A stretch of 35,660 nt of DNA from Bacteroidales bacterium. GTDB lineage: Bacteria; Bacteroidota; Bacteroidia; Bacteroidales; F082. How positions within the stretch are numbered: the first letter of the stretch is position 1; every line of letters begins with the position of its first letter. This document shows, piece by piece, positions 7,553 through 14,968 of this stretch. Location of the stretch: NCBI GenBank assembly GCA_015489465.1, contig WFZS01000066.1, positions 1 to 35,660 on the forward strand. The letters run 5' to 3'. Made by a program: the position numbers and the translations under genes. Under the pieces are notes generated by a model that worked only from the letters and a program-made list of their open reading frames with translations, searched no databases and was not told the origin of the DNA.

Positions 7553-7586
7553 TTACGGCATACTTTTATTGATAAATTTGCCGTAA
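7553..7586 (+). promoter_or_regulatory. Promoter flanked by a perfect 8-bp inverted repeat
   Basis: A TAnnTTTGC match (TAAATTTGC, 7573-7581) lies 23 bp before the GTG start at 7605. A perfect inverted repeat TTACGGCA / TGCCGTAA (7553-7560 and 7579-7586, 18-bp spacer) brackets it. One arm overlaps the -7 element and the other falls where a -33 element would be. This could be an operator; there is no T-run, so it is unlikely to be a terminator. An 8-bp repeat alone can arise by chance. Confidence 0.5.
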
Positions 7587-7604
7587 ACGAATTAGAAAGA
7601 AAAA

Positions 7605-8870
7605 GTGTTAAAAAAAATCATAATATCATTATTATTTGTCATTTTTACATCAAATGTCTTTTCTGCCTGGATTTTGATCCCTATGGATAATTCTCAGACT
7701 AATCATTTGAAAAGTTACGGTATTGCTTACTGGGTTCTTGAAAAGGGTGTGGAAATAGAGTGGTTATTGAATTACCGGGGAGGAAGTTATCTTATACCTT
7801 ACGACGAAAATATTGAAAACGAATGTATTGTAAGGAATGTTTCTTATCAGGTGATTTCAAATGCACAGGCTACATCAATCAGGCAAGAAATAGCCAGGCC
7901 GGATGTAAACATGGAGATAGTAAAATTGAATAAAGCTCCGAAGATAGCCGTTTATTCACCTAAAAACAAACAACCGTGGGATGATGCCGTAACTTTGGTT
8001 TTGACATATGCCGAAATACCTTATGACGTTATTTATGATGAAGAAGTTTTGGACGGTGTATTGCCGACATATGACTGGCTACATTTACACCACGAAGATT
8101 TTACCGGTCAGTACGGTAAATTTTGGGCGAGATACAGAAATTACCCTTGGTATATTGAAAATGTAAAAGCTGCGGAAGATATGGCTCATAAACTGGGTTT
8201 TAAAAAAGTTTCAAAACTTAAATTGGCAGTTGTTGAAAAAATAAGAGAATTTGTTTTGGGAGGCGGATATTTGTTTGCAATGTGCTCCGCAACGGATAGT
8301 TATGATGTTGCTTTGGCTGCCCGTAATACAGATATTTGTGATGTTATGTTCGACGGTGACCCAATGGACCCCGATGCTCAGCAAAAACTTGATTATTCGC
8401 AATGTTTTGCATTCAGGGATTTCAAAATAGTAACAAATCCGGCCGAGTACGAAATTTCGGATATCGATGTTACGGAAACAAGACCTAAAAGTATTACTGA
8501 AAGTAACGATTATTTTACTTTATTTGAGTTTTCCGCCAAATGGGATGTGATTCCTACAATGTTAACCCAAAATCACGTTAAAATTATCAAAGGTTTTATG
8601 GGGCAAACAACGGCATTTAACGAAAACTTGATTAAACCCGGTGTAATTATAATGGGCGAATTCAAAGCAGCCGGTGAGGCGAGGTACATTCATGGTGAGA
8701 TTGGAAAAGGTTTTTGGACGTTTTACGGAGGTCACGACCCCGAAGATTACCGGCATTTAATCGGGGATCCACCTACTGACTTGAATTTACACCCCAATTC
8801 ACCGGGATACAGGCTTATTCTTAACAATATCCTTTTTCCCGCGGCTAAAAAGAAAAAAAGAAAAACTTAA
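7605..8870 (+). CDS. Exported protein of unknown function (annotated as asparagine synthetase B in Bacteroidota)
   Basis: A 421-residue protein with a clear signal peptide (hydrophobic residues 5-20, likely cleavage after NVFSA), so it is exported to the periplasm or beyond. I recall close relatives in Bacteroidota genomes named asparagine synthetase B. I see no N-terminal Cys glutaminase and no AsnB ATP-pyrophosphatase motif SGGxDS, so that name is probably wrong. Visible features are a WLLNYRGGSYLIPYD segment near 45-60, a DWLHLHHEDFTGQYGKFW block near 150-167, and GGGYLFAMCSATDSYD near 221-236. The last resembles the nucleophile-elbow region of class I glutamine-amidotransferase-like folds. 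The C-terminus is a basic KKKKRKT tail. The start is GTG. It has its own promoter and precedes gcvT. Function unknown. Confidence 0.7.
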   Translation: MLKKIIISLLFVIFTSNVFSAWILIPMDNSQTNHLKSYGIAYWVLEKGVEIEWLLNYRGGSYLIPYDENIENECIVRNVSYQVISNAQATSIRQEIARPDVNMEIVKLNKAPKIAVYSPKNKQPWDDAVTLVLTYAEIPYDVIYDEEVLDGVLPTYDWLHLHHEDFTGQYGKFWARYRNYPWYIENVKAAEDMAHKLGFKKVSKLKLAVVEKIREFVLGGGYLFAMCSATDSYDVALAARNTDICDVMFDGDPMDPDAQQKLDYSQCFAFRDFKIVTNPAEYEISDIDVTETRPKSITESNDYFTLFEFSAKWDVIPTMLTQNHVKIIKGFMGQTTAFNENLIKPGVIIMGEFKAAGEARYIHGEIGKGFWTFYGGHDPEDYRHLIGDPPTDLNLHPNSPGYRLILNNILFPAAKKKKRKT

Positions 8871-8920
8871 TGGTTGAGATAAATCAGAAAATTACTTAAT
8901 AATTATACATTTTTAAAGAT

Positions 8921-8929
8921 TACTTTTGC
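8921..8929 (+). promoter_or_regulatory. -7 promoter element for gcvT
   Basis: Reads TACTTTTGC, a perfect TAnnTTTGC match, 24 bp before the gcvT ATG. No TTG at the ideal -33 distance. Confidence 0.65.
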
Positions 8930-8953
8930 ATAAAATCAAATAAAATTATCGGA

Positions 8954-10042
8954 ATGAAAAAAACAGCTTTAAACGAGATACATCACGAAATGGGTGCTAA
9001 AATGGTACCTTTTGCAGGTTTTGAAATGCCTGTTCAGTTTGAAGGAATAAACATCGAACACGAAACCGTTCGTAAAAAATTAGGTGTTTTTGACGTTTCG
9101 CACATGGGTGAGTTTTGGGTGGAAGGTGAAGGTGCGTTCGATTTGGTTCAGAAACTTACAACCAACGATGTTGCCGCTTTGGTTGACGGAAAAGTTCAAT
9201 ACACGACCTTTCCTAACGGTAAAGGCGGTTTGGTTGACGATTTGCTTGTTTACAGGTTTGGACCAGACAGGTATTATCTGGTTGTAAATGCCGCTAATAT
9301 TGATAAAGACTGGGCTCATGTGAATAAACATAACACCGAAGGCGCCAAATTGACAAACGCTTCGGATGATATTTCACAACTTGCTGTACAAGGTCCTTTG
9401 GCTCTTAAAGCCATGCAGAAGCTTACCGACGAACCCGTTGTTGATATGCCTTATTATACATTTAAAGTGCTGACTTTTGCCGGTGTTCCGGATATCATTT
9501 TTTCTACTACGGGTTATACCGGTTCGGGCGGATGTGAAATTTATATGCCCAACGATAAAGCCGAAGAAATTTATAAAGCGGTATTGGAAGCAGGTGAAGA
9601 ATTCGGAATAAAACCCATAGGTTTGGGAGCCAGGGATACATTACGATTGGAAAGCGGTTTTTGTCTTTACGGTAATGATATTGACGAAACCACTTCTCCC
9701 ATTGAAGCGGGATTGGGTTGGATAACAAAATTTGTTCCCGGAAATAATTTTATTGACAGGGAAAGATTTGAAAAACAAAAAGAGGAAGGTGTTTCCAGAC
9801 GGCTTAAAGGTTTTATAATGCAGGAAAGAGCGATACCGCGCCAGCATTATAAAATTTATGATGCCGAAGGCAGCGAAATCGGGGAAGTAACATCCGGAAC
9901 GATGTCACCGATGTTAAAACAAGGAATAGGAATGGGTTATGTTGCCAAAGGTTTTTGGAAAGAAGGAACGGAAATTTATATAGGAATAAGAAATAAAAAA
10001 GCAAAAGCGGTCATCACAAAACCGCCTTTTTATAAGGGATAA
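8954..10042 (+). CDS. gcvT: Glycine cleavage system T protein (aminomethyltransferase)
   Basis: A 362-residue tetrahydrofolate-dependent aminomethyltransferase. It releases ammonia from the aminomethyl-lipoyl H protein and forms 5,10-methylene-THF. Family landmarks include MVPFAGFEMPVQFEG near 17-31, FDVSHMGEFWVEG near 46-58, the KVQYTTFPNGKGGLVDDLLVYR segment (80-101) with the folate-binding Asp region, GARDTLRLESGFCLYGND near 226-243, and the C-terminal barrel with GEVTSGTMSPML near 310. Length is normal. It has its own promoter and a strong downstream terminator, so it is a single-gene unit. The other Gcv genes (H, P, L) are not in the window, which is common in Bacteroidota. Confidence 0.96.
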   Translation: MKKTALNEIHHEMGAKMVPFAGFEMPVQFEGINIEHETVRKKLGVFDVSHMGEFWVEGEGAFDLVQKLTTNDVAALVDGKVQYTTFPNGKGGLVDDLLVYRFGPDRYYLVVNAANIDKDWAHVNKHNTEGAKLTNASDDISQLAVQGPLALKAMQKLTDEPVVDMPYYTFKVLTFAGVPDIIFSTTGYTGSGGCEIYMPNDKAEEIYKAVLEAGEEFGIKPIGLGARDTLRLESGFCLYGNDIDETTSPIEAGLGWITKFVPGNNFIDRERFEKQKEEGVSRRLKGFIMQERAIPRQHYKIYDAEGSEIGEVTSGTMSPMLKQGIGMGYVAKGFWKEGTEIYIGIRNKKAKAVITKPPFYKG

Positions 10043-10064
10043 AGGAAATATCCGTGTTTTAATT

Positions 10065-10099
10065 CAAGCCTCAACAAATTGTCGGGGCTTGTTTTTTTT
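10065..10099 (+). terminator. Rho-independent terminator after gcvT
   Basis: An 8-bp stem (10065-10072 / 10084-10091, one G-T pair) with an 11-nt loop is followed directly by eight T (10092-10099). Confidence 0.85.
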
Positions 10100-10120
10100 A
10101 TGTAATGTATCCGGTTATGT

Positions 10121-10129
10121 TATTTTTGC
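10121..10129 (+). promoter_or_regulatory. -7 promoter element for comB; fixes its start
   Basis: Reads TATTTTTGC, a perfect TAnnTTTGC match, 16 bp before the ATG at 10146. An upstream in-frame TTG at 10089 would place this promoter and part of the gcvT terminator inside the coding region, so the ATG at 10146 is preferred. Confidence 0.65.
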
Positions 10130-10145
10130 ACGAAAAATAATATTA

Positions 10146-10874
10146 ATGAATAAGACTATTGAAGTTTGTTTATCAACAAAACTGTATTCCGATAAATTAA
10201 CAAAAGGTAAATTTAATACGGTAATAACAGATATTTTCAGGGCTACAACATCAGTAGTTGCTGCAATGGATTACGGTGTTAAAGCCATTATTCCCGTTGA
10301 AAATGTTGAAGAGGCATTTGCTTTCAAAGAACAAGGTTTTATTGTTGCCGCAGAACGCGAAGGTAAAAAACTCGATTTTGCGGATATCGGAAATTCCGCC
10401 ACCGAGTTTTTTCAACCTCACCTTAAAAATCAAACTATTGTTTACAGTACTACCAACGGTGTTAAGGCAATACATAAAGCACGGGACGCTCAAAACATTG
10501 CAATGGGGGCATTTTTGAATATTTCCGCCGTCGCCGAATGGCTTGACAAACATTCAATGCCGGCGGTTATTTTCTGTTCGGGATGGAAAAATAAAGTTAA
10601 CCTGGAAGATACTCTGTTTGCCGGCGCTTTAACGGAAATTTTGATCGATAATTACGGTTTCAGTACCGAATGTGATTCGGCCCATATATCTTTGGATATC
10701 TGGAAAACGGCTAAAAACGATCTGATGAATTATATTGAAAAAGCATCGCACCGTCATCGTTTGGCTCATGTGATAGACCGGAATTTACTTGAATATTCTT
10801 TGACAATAGACAAAAGCGACACCGTTCCGGTTTTTGAACATGGGAAAATTGTCAGGAATAACAAGAGTAACTAG
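10146..10874 (+). CDS. comB: ComB-family 2-phosphosulfolactate phosphatase
   Basis: A 242-residue protein of the ComB family. In methanogens ComB dephosphorylates 2-phosphosulfolactate to sulfolactate on the way to coenzyme M; in bacteria its role is often unclear. Family motifs seen are TDIFRATTSVVAAMDYG (near residue 25-41), a Gly-rich VAAEREGKKLDFADIGNS segment, VYSTTNGVKAI near 101-111, and FCSGWKNKVNLEDTLFAGAL near 143. The start is ATG 10146, chosen because promoter and terminator signals occupy the upstream extension. Its TAG stop shares the palindromic CTAG with the stop of the convergent glycosyltransferase. No ComA or ComC neighbour is visible, so the pathway is open: sulfolactate, or another phosphatase role. 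Confidence 0.82.
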   Translation: MNKTIEVCLSTKLYSDKLTKGKFNTVITDIFRATTSVVAAMDYGVKAIIPVENVEEAFAFKEQGFIVAAEREGKKLDFADIGNSATEFFQPHLKNQTIVYSTTNGVKAIHKARDAQNIAMGAFLNISAVAEWLDKHSMPAVIFCSGWKNKVNLEDTLFAGALTEILIDNYGFSTECDSAHISLDIWKTAKNDLMNYIEKASHRHRLAHVIDRNLLEYSLTIDKSDTVPVFEHGKIVRNNKSN

Positions 10875-11788
10875 TCATCCTTAAGTTTGTTCCAATTAGA
10901 ATATCCGAAGATTTCCTTGCCTCCGTTAAAGTATTTTTCGATAAAAGTCAAAATTTTATATTTGGCTTTTTCATGTTTAAACTTTTTCCTTGCGACCTTT
11001 CCTTTTTTCGAATAGTTCAACTTATCTTTCCAAAAAAATTCTGATATTCTTTTTTCCATCACTTTAGGATGGGTTCCCTTAAAAAGCGGTATTTTACCCA
11101 ACGGACCGTAGTCAAATTCGCCGGGTAATAATTTGTATTCTTTTGAAATCTTTTCTTTTCCGTGGTGGATGGAATCGTGTTCTTTTTTCTTCGATTGCAT
11201 CATTTGCGGCGGACGAACCCAACCGTAATGGTAAATGTTAGCTCCAATGGGAACGACATTCAGTTTTTCTCCCTCATTTTTCAAAAACGATTGGGCATCG
11301 TTTCTGGAATAAATACCGGCATTGTTTCTTATTATTCTGATTTCATTTTTATACCATCCGTGAAAAGGCAGGTAATGGTCGTAATCTCCCCAAAAATGGT
11401 AATAATCGAAAAGAAACCCGTCAACCTCTTTTTTGTCAAGGTATTGTGAACAGGCTTTTTTAATTTTATCATAATCTTTTTCATGAATAACTTCGTCGGC
11501 TTGCAGGTAAAAGCACCAATCACCCGAACATTTACTAAGTGCAAAGTTTGTTTCTTTGGCAAATATCCTGCTTTTCACAAAGTCTTCTTCCGACCAAACC
11601 CTGTCGTATATTTTTATCTTATCGGAACCTATCGATTCTATCTCTTCTCTTGTTCTGTCGCCGGCATCACAATCTCCTAATGCCACAATAAATTCATCGA
11701 CAACAGGCAATGCCGATAAAATGGATTCTTTTACGGGAAAATAAAATTTGGTGGCGTTTCTCACCATTGTGAAACCACTTATTTTCAT
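10871..11788 (-). CDS. Glycosyltransferase family 2-like protein
   Basis: A 305-residue cytoplasmic protein with a GT-A type N-terminus. FTMVRNATKFYFPVKESILSAL (6-27) is followed by a VDEFIVALGDCDAGDRT block (30-46) and SGDWCFYLQADEVIHEKD (88-105). In the last block QADE occupies the place of the metal-binding DxD motif. The C-terminal part holds HYGWVRPPQMMQSKKKEHD and a basic tail, without membrane segments. The start overlaps the pdxJ stop by ATGA, so translation is probably coupled. The stop overlaps the comB stop in CTAG, leaving no room for a terminator between the convergent genes. The sugar donor and acceptor are unknown, and no glycan cluster is nearby. Confidence 0.75.
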   Translation of the reverse strand: MKISGFTMVRNATKFYFPVKESILSALPVVDEFIVALGDCDAGDRTREEIESIGSDKIKIYDRVWSEEDFVKSRIFAKETNFALSKCSGDWCFYLQADEVIHEKDYDKIKKACSQYLDKKEVDGFLFDYYHFWGDYDHYLPFHGWYKNEIRIIRNNAGIYSRNDAQSFLKNEGEKLNVVPIGANIYHYGWVRPPQMMQSKKKEHDSIHHGKEKISKEYKLLPGEFDYGPLGKIPLFKGTHPKVMEKRISEFFWKDKLNYSKKGKVARKKFKHEKAKYKILTFIEKYFNGGKEIFGYSNWNKLKDD

Positions 11789-12507
11789 GAATTTATCCTT
11801 AATTTGTTAAGGTACATTTGAACGACATTTTCAAGACCGTAATAAAGTGCATCGCAAATCAAAGCATGACCTATGGAAACCTCATCGGTCCAGGGGATGT
11901 TTTCAATAAAATATTTCAGATTGTCAAGGTTAAGATCATGACCGGCATTTAAACCCAAACCCAATTCTTTTGCCACTGTTGCCGCCCGTATAAATGGTTT
12001 TATTGCTTTTTCCCTGTTTTTCGGATAGCCGGAGGCATAACTTTCGGTATAAAGTTCTATTCTGTCCGTTCCGGTAAGTTTCGCACCTTCAACCATTTTA
12101 GGATCGGGGTCAACAAAAATCGAAGTTCTTATTCCCGCATCTTTAAATCTCGAAATAACATCAACCAAAAAATCTTTATGTTTTATTGTATCCCAACCGT
12201 GGTCGGAAGTAAGCTGTCCGGGGTCATCGGGAACCAACGTAACCTGTGTCGGTTTATATTTTAAAACCAAGTCGATAAACTTGGGAATGGGATTACCTTC
12301 AATGTTAAATTCCGTGGTAATCAATGGGTTTAACAACTCAACGTCTTTGTATGTAATATGACGTTCGTCAGGTCTGGGGTGAACGGTAATACCATGCGCA
12401 CCGAAATTTTGAATGTCAACGGCAGCTTTTTGAACATCGGGCAGATTACCGCCTCTCGAATTTCGCAATGTAGCGATTTTATTTATGTTTACACTTAATT
12501 TAGTCAT
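11785..12507 (-). CDS. pdxJ: Pyridoxine 5'-phosphate synthase
   Basis: A 240-residue TIM-barrel enzyme that condenses 3-amino-2-oxopropyl phosphate with deoxyxylulose 5-phosphate in the DXP-dependent vitamin B6 pathway. The full family pattern is present: LSVNINKIATLRNSRGG at the N-terminus, GAHGITVHPRPDERHI near 36-51, TTEFNIEGNP near 64-73, VTLVPDDPGQLTSDHGWD near 89-106, IELYTESYASG near 150-160, LNAGHDLNLDNL near 185-196 and EVSIGHALICDALYYG near 208-223. Length is normal. A TACTTTTGC promoter element lies 17 bp before the start codon. The downstream glycosyltransferase is coupled through an ATGA overlap. Confidence 0.97.
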   Translation of the reverse strand: MTKLSVNINKIATLRNSRGGNLPDVQKAAVDIQNFGAHGITVHPRPDERHITYKDVELLNPLITTEFNIEGNPIPKFIDLVLKYKPTQVTLVPDDPGQLTSDHGWDTIKHKDFLVDVISRFKDAGIRTSIFVDPDPKMVEGAKLTGTDRIELYTESYASGYPKNREKAIKPFIRAATVAKELGLGLNAGHDLNLDNLKYFIENIPWTDEVSIGHALICDALYYGLENVVQMYLNKLRINS

Positions 12508-12523
12508 CTCGCATATCTTTTGA

Positions 12524-12532
12524 GCAAAAGTA
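12524..12532 (-). promoter_or_regulatory. -7 promoter element for pdxJ
   Basis: Reads TACTTTTGC on the minus strand, a perfect match. A TTG (12554-12556 on the minus strand) lies 21 bp upstream. The element is one base from a near-consensus element on the other strand. Confidence 0.65.
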
Positions 12533-12533
12533 A

Positions 12534-12542
12534 GATATTTGC
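12534..12542 (+). promoter_or_regulatory. Candidate -7 promoter element for dtd
   Basis: Reads GATATTTGC, one mismatch to TAnnTTTGC, 32 bp before the dtd ATG. It is back to back with the pdxJ element. Confidence 0.5.
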
Positions 12543-12574
12543 ATAATATTTTTCAAGTTTAAATATTTAAAGTA

Positions 12575-13027
12575 ATGAGAGCTGTTGTACAAAGAGTGAA
12601 TGAAGCATCTGTAAAAATCGATGGAAAAATTAAATCGGAAACAGGTAAAGGTTTATTGGTACTTCTGGGTATTGAAGATGCTGATGATATGGAAGATGTC
12701 AAATGGCTTACCGGAAAAATATCGAAAATGCGGATTTTTGATGATGAAAACGGAGTTATGAATTTGTCCGTTCAGGATATTGACGGAGAAATACTGGTAA
12801 TCAGTCAGTTTACGTTACATGCATCCACAAAGAAAGGTAACAGACCTTCATACATACGGGCTGCCAGGCCTGAGAAAGCTATTCCGCTGTATGAAAGTTT
12901 TATCAAAGAGCTTGAAAAGTTAACGGGTAAAAGAATTGCAACGGGTGAATTCGGTGCTATGATGGATGTTTATTTGGTTAATTCGGGACCTGTAACTATT
13001 GTAATAGATACCAAAAACAAGGAGTAG
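12575..13027 (+). CDS. dtd: D-aminoacyl-tRNA deacylase
   Basis: A 150-residue Dtd enzyme that hydrolyses D-aminoacyl-tRNA (and glycyl-tRNA-Ala), which recycles tRNA. It has the canonical MRAVVQRVNEASVKI N-terminus, GLLVLLGIEDADD near 26-38, the catalytic-region motif ISQFTLHASTKKGNRPSY near 75-92, and the cross-subunit Gly-cisPro-type motif NSGPVTIVID near 136-145. Length is typical. It is divergent from pdxJ. It ends 1 bp before the stop of the convergent barrel protein gene, leaving no terminator between them. Confidence 0.96.
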   Translation: MRAVVQRVNEASVKIDGKIKSETGKGLLVLLGIEDADDMEDVKWLTGKISKMRIFDDENGVMNLSVQDIDGEILVISQFTLHASTKKGNRPSYIRAARPEKAIPLYESFIKELEKLTGKRIATGEFGAMMDVYLVNSGPVTIVIDTKNKE

Positions 13028-13028
13028 G

Positions 13029-14198
13029 TTAACGCAACCAAGCACTTCCAACAACAATATAAACAGACCAGCTGTCACGACTGAAACCGGCATCCAAGCC
13101 CATTTTCAAGCCTAGTAATCTTGCAATCATATACCTGAAACCTCCTCCGGCATTCCATGCGTTGGCACCGGTGCTTTCACCAAAAATATTTTTGTTGAAC
13201 GTTCTTCCGTAACCGCCGAAACCAACAACACTCCATCTCGGTTTTAGAATAAACTCCTGTTCCGTTTCAAAAAGAACTGTTTCCTTTCCTTGATAACGCA
13301 TTACCGGAATTCCTCGCATATCAATAAAAGGAATGGAATAAAAAGGAGCGTCACCTGTGGAAATATATGTTGCCGCTCTGAAACCGGAATTCCAGAACTT
13401 TGTTACAGGTTGATACCATATTGAGAAAAACTTTAATGTTCCGAAATCTCTGTCACTTCCCAAAAATTCAAAATTTTGTAAGTATTCGGCATGTATTCTC
13501 CAGCCTTTTGCAGGAGAAAGGATGTTATTAAAGTTTTCAAATTCAGCTATTACTCCCACCCCACTGCTTGTAAGGTCAAAATCATCGGGATTAAAAAATT
13601 CCAAAAATTCGGGAAGGTCCAAACCTACTTTTATGAAAGTCAAAAGATATTTACCACCTATAAAAAAGTTACTGTTTTTTATCCTGAAAACAGCTTGTTG
13701 CAAAAAAATGTACGGTTTAATATTGAAACTTACAGGGTGTTCGGAAAGGAAACCGTCACCTTTGCCGTAATATTTCAGTTTTACATCGGCATATCCGAAA
13801 ACACCGCGGTATCTTATATGGTCATCTTTCCAGAATCCCAAATAACCGGCACCGGCAAACCATGTTTTGTTTTTTGTGTATCCCGTTGCAAAACCCGTTA
13901 TGTCGGGAGTTTTAAATTTACGGGAATTATCTTTCTTTTTAGGTATAAAAAACACTCCGGCTAACGCAGCCCCCACTCCTACAGCAGGTTCCGTTATTGG
14001 CGAAACAACAGGCAAAAATCCGTGCAAGTCAAAAAGGTAACTGCTAATATCAAAGGCTTTGTCATACGGGTCAATGAATCTTTTAGTTTTAGTTTCTTTA
14101 GTCTGAACGGAAGTAGAATCGGTTGGTTGTGAATAACCGTATCGACCGTAAAGAGTTGTAATGATTAAAAGTATTAATATTAATGATTTCCCGTTCAT
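13029..14198 (-). CDS. BamA/TamA (surface antigen D15) family outer-membrane barrel protein
   Basis: A 389-residue exported protein with an N-terminal signal peptide (hydrophobic residues 5-17, likely cleavage near GYSQ). After a short linker comes a region rich in alternating aromatic and hydrophobic residues typical of an outer-membrane beta barrel. The 'SPAKGWRI' turn near 231 and 'MRGIPVMRYQGKETVLFETEQEF' near 294-316 match the Omp85/D15 C-terminal barrel pattern, including the conserved RGY/RGI-type motif. No POTRA domains are seen, so this is a barrel-only member whose substrate is unknown. It lies 95 bp downstream of rplT on the same strand, beyond a terminator. I see no clear promoter in that gap, so it may depend on read-through. 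It is convergent with dtd (1-bp gap). Confidence 0.75.
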   Translation of the reverse strand: MNGKSLILILLIITTLYGRYGYSQPTDSTSVQTKETKTKRFIDPYDKAFDISSYLFDLHGFLPVVSPITEPAVGVGAALAGVFFIPKKKDNSRKFKTPDITGFATGYTKNKTWFAGAGYLGFWKDDHIRYRGVFGYADVKLKYYGKGDGFLSEHPVSFNIKPYIFLQQAVFRIKNSNFFIGGKYLLTFIKVGLDLPEFLEFFNPDDFDLTSSGVGVIAEFENFNNILSPAKGWRIHAEYLQNFEFLGSDRDFGTLKFFSIWYQPVTKFWNSGFRAATYISTGDAPFYSIPFIDMRGIPVMRYQGKETVLFETEQEFILKPRWSVVGFGGYGRTFNKNIFGESTGANAWNAGGGFRYMIARLLGLKMGLDAGFSRDSWSVYIVVGSAWLR

Positions 14199-14239
14199 TG
14201 ATTAGCGGATATTTGTTTGAAAAGCCACTTACAATAATA

Positions 14240-14269
14240 AAAAAACCCCACTTTTCAGCGAGGTTTTTT
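14240..14269 (-). terminator. Rho-independent terminator after rplT
   Basis: A 12-bp stem (14240-14251 / 14258-14269) with a 6-nt loop UGAAAA pairs fully in the minus-strand RNA, two of its pairs being G-U. It is followed by U-rich RNA. On the plus strand the inner part mispairs, so it acts for the thrS-infC-rpmI-rplT operon. Confidence 0.8.
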
Positions 14270-14293
14270 CAATTTTATTTTTTAAACGAAAAT

Positions 14294-14641
14294 TTATTTT
14301 TTTACTGCATCCACGATAGCTTTAAAAGCATCCGGATGATTCATAGCAAGGTCTGCAAGCACTTTACGGCTCATCTGGATATCCTTTTTATGGAGTTTAC
14401 CCATAAATTCGGAATACGACATACCGTGTAATCTTGCTGCAGCATTAATCCTTTGGATCCACAATGCTCTGAATGTACGTTTTTTTGCTCGTCTGTCGCG
14501 GTAGGCATATTGTAAGCCCTTTTCCAGCGAATTTTTCGCTACCGTCCAAACATTTTTTCTGCGTCCGAACTGACCCTTGGTCAATTTCATGAGCTTTTTT
14601 CTTCTGGCTCTTGACGCTACTGAATTAACTGATCTTGGCAT
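14294..14641 (-). CDS. rplT: 50S ribosomal protein L20
   Basis: A 115-residue, very basic protein with the L20 pattern: [21 protein letters not shown]-like [13 protein letters not shown] near 20-32, [26 protein letters not shown] near 45-70, and a globular C-terminus. L20 binds 23S rRNA early in large-subunit assembly, and in several bacteria it represses its own operon by binding mRNA. It is the last gene of thrS-infC-rpmI-rplT. An unusually long spacer (84 bp) with a stem-loop separates it from rpmI. Confidence 0.98.
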   Translation of the reverse strand: MPRSVNSVASRARRKKLMKLTKGQFGRRKNVWTVAKNSLEKGLQYAYRDRRAKKRTFRALWIQRINAAARLHGMSYSEFMGKLHKKDIQMSRKVLADLAMNHPDAFKAIVDAVKK

Positions 14642-14661
14642 CTTTTCTAAATTTTTTTCAC

Positions 14662-14703
14662 TACAGCGTTCTTATTATTCAATAAGAAACTTTTCGAGCT
14701 GTA
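14662..14703 (-). promoter_or_regulatory. Structured RNA element in the rpmI-rplT spacer, candidate L20 autoregulatory site
   Basis: Two nested inverted repeats occur 20 bp before the rplT start. The inner one is a perfect 8-bp stem (14669-14676 / 14681-14688) with a 4-nt loop. The outer one is a perfect 6-bp stem (14662-14667 / 14698-14703). The minus-strand RNA would fold into a long hairpin with one internal loop close to the rplT start codon. There is no T-run after it that would make it a terminator. L20 is known to bind structured mRNA to repress translation in E. coli and Bacillus; that it does so here is inference. Confidence 0.45.
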
Positions 14704-14725
14704 ACAAAGTTAAACATCTGATTAA

Positions 14726-14920
14726 TTAACTGCGAATCATGCGACGGATGTTCTTTTCATCCGCTGGGTCAACAATTGTGAAATAAGTCAAGTTACGTTT
14801 ACGTTTTTTTGACTTTTTCGTTAAAATGTGACTTTTGTAAGCATGCTTCCTCTTAATTTTACCGGTGCCGGTTACCGTGAACCTTTTTTTAGCGCCGGAT
14901 TTCGTTTTCATTTTTGGCAT
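14726..14920 (-). CDS. rpmI: 50S ribosomal protein L35
   Basis: A 64-residue, highly basic protein with the canonical [27 protein letters not shown] start and the [15 protein letters not shown] segment. Normal length. It lies 48 bp after infC and 84 bp before rplT in the conserved infC-rpmI-rplT order. Confidence 0.97.
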   Translation of the reverse strand: MPKMKTKSGAKKRFTVTGTGKIKRKHAYKSHILTKKSKKRKRNLTYFTIVDPADEKNIRRMIRS

Positions 14921-14968
14921 CGCTTAAATGAATTTAATTGATTTATACTTGTTTAAAAAATAAAATTT

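Noticed and set aside
7553-7586. Inverted repeat as a terminator of the hemD-SDR operon
   Set aside because: The loop is 18 nt, the stem is only 8 bp and no T-run follows on the plus strand.
10089-10145. N-terminal extension of comB from a TTG at 10089
   Set aside because: The extension would run through the T-run of the gcvT terminator and the comB promoter, and ComB homologues start at the later Met.
13491-13964. 157-codon open frame on the plus strand opposite the barrel gene
   Set aside because: It is antisense to a complete gene with a signal peptide and barrel features, and it resembles no protein family I know.
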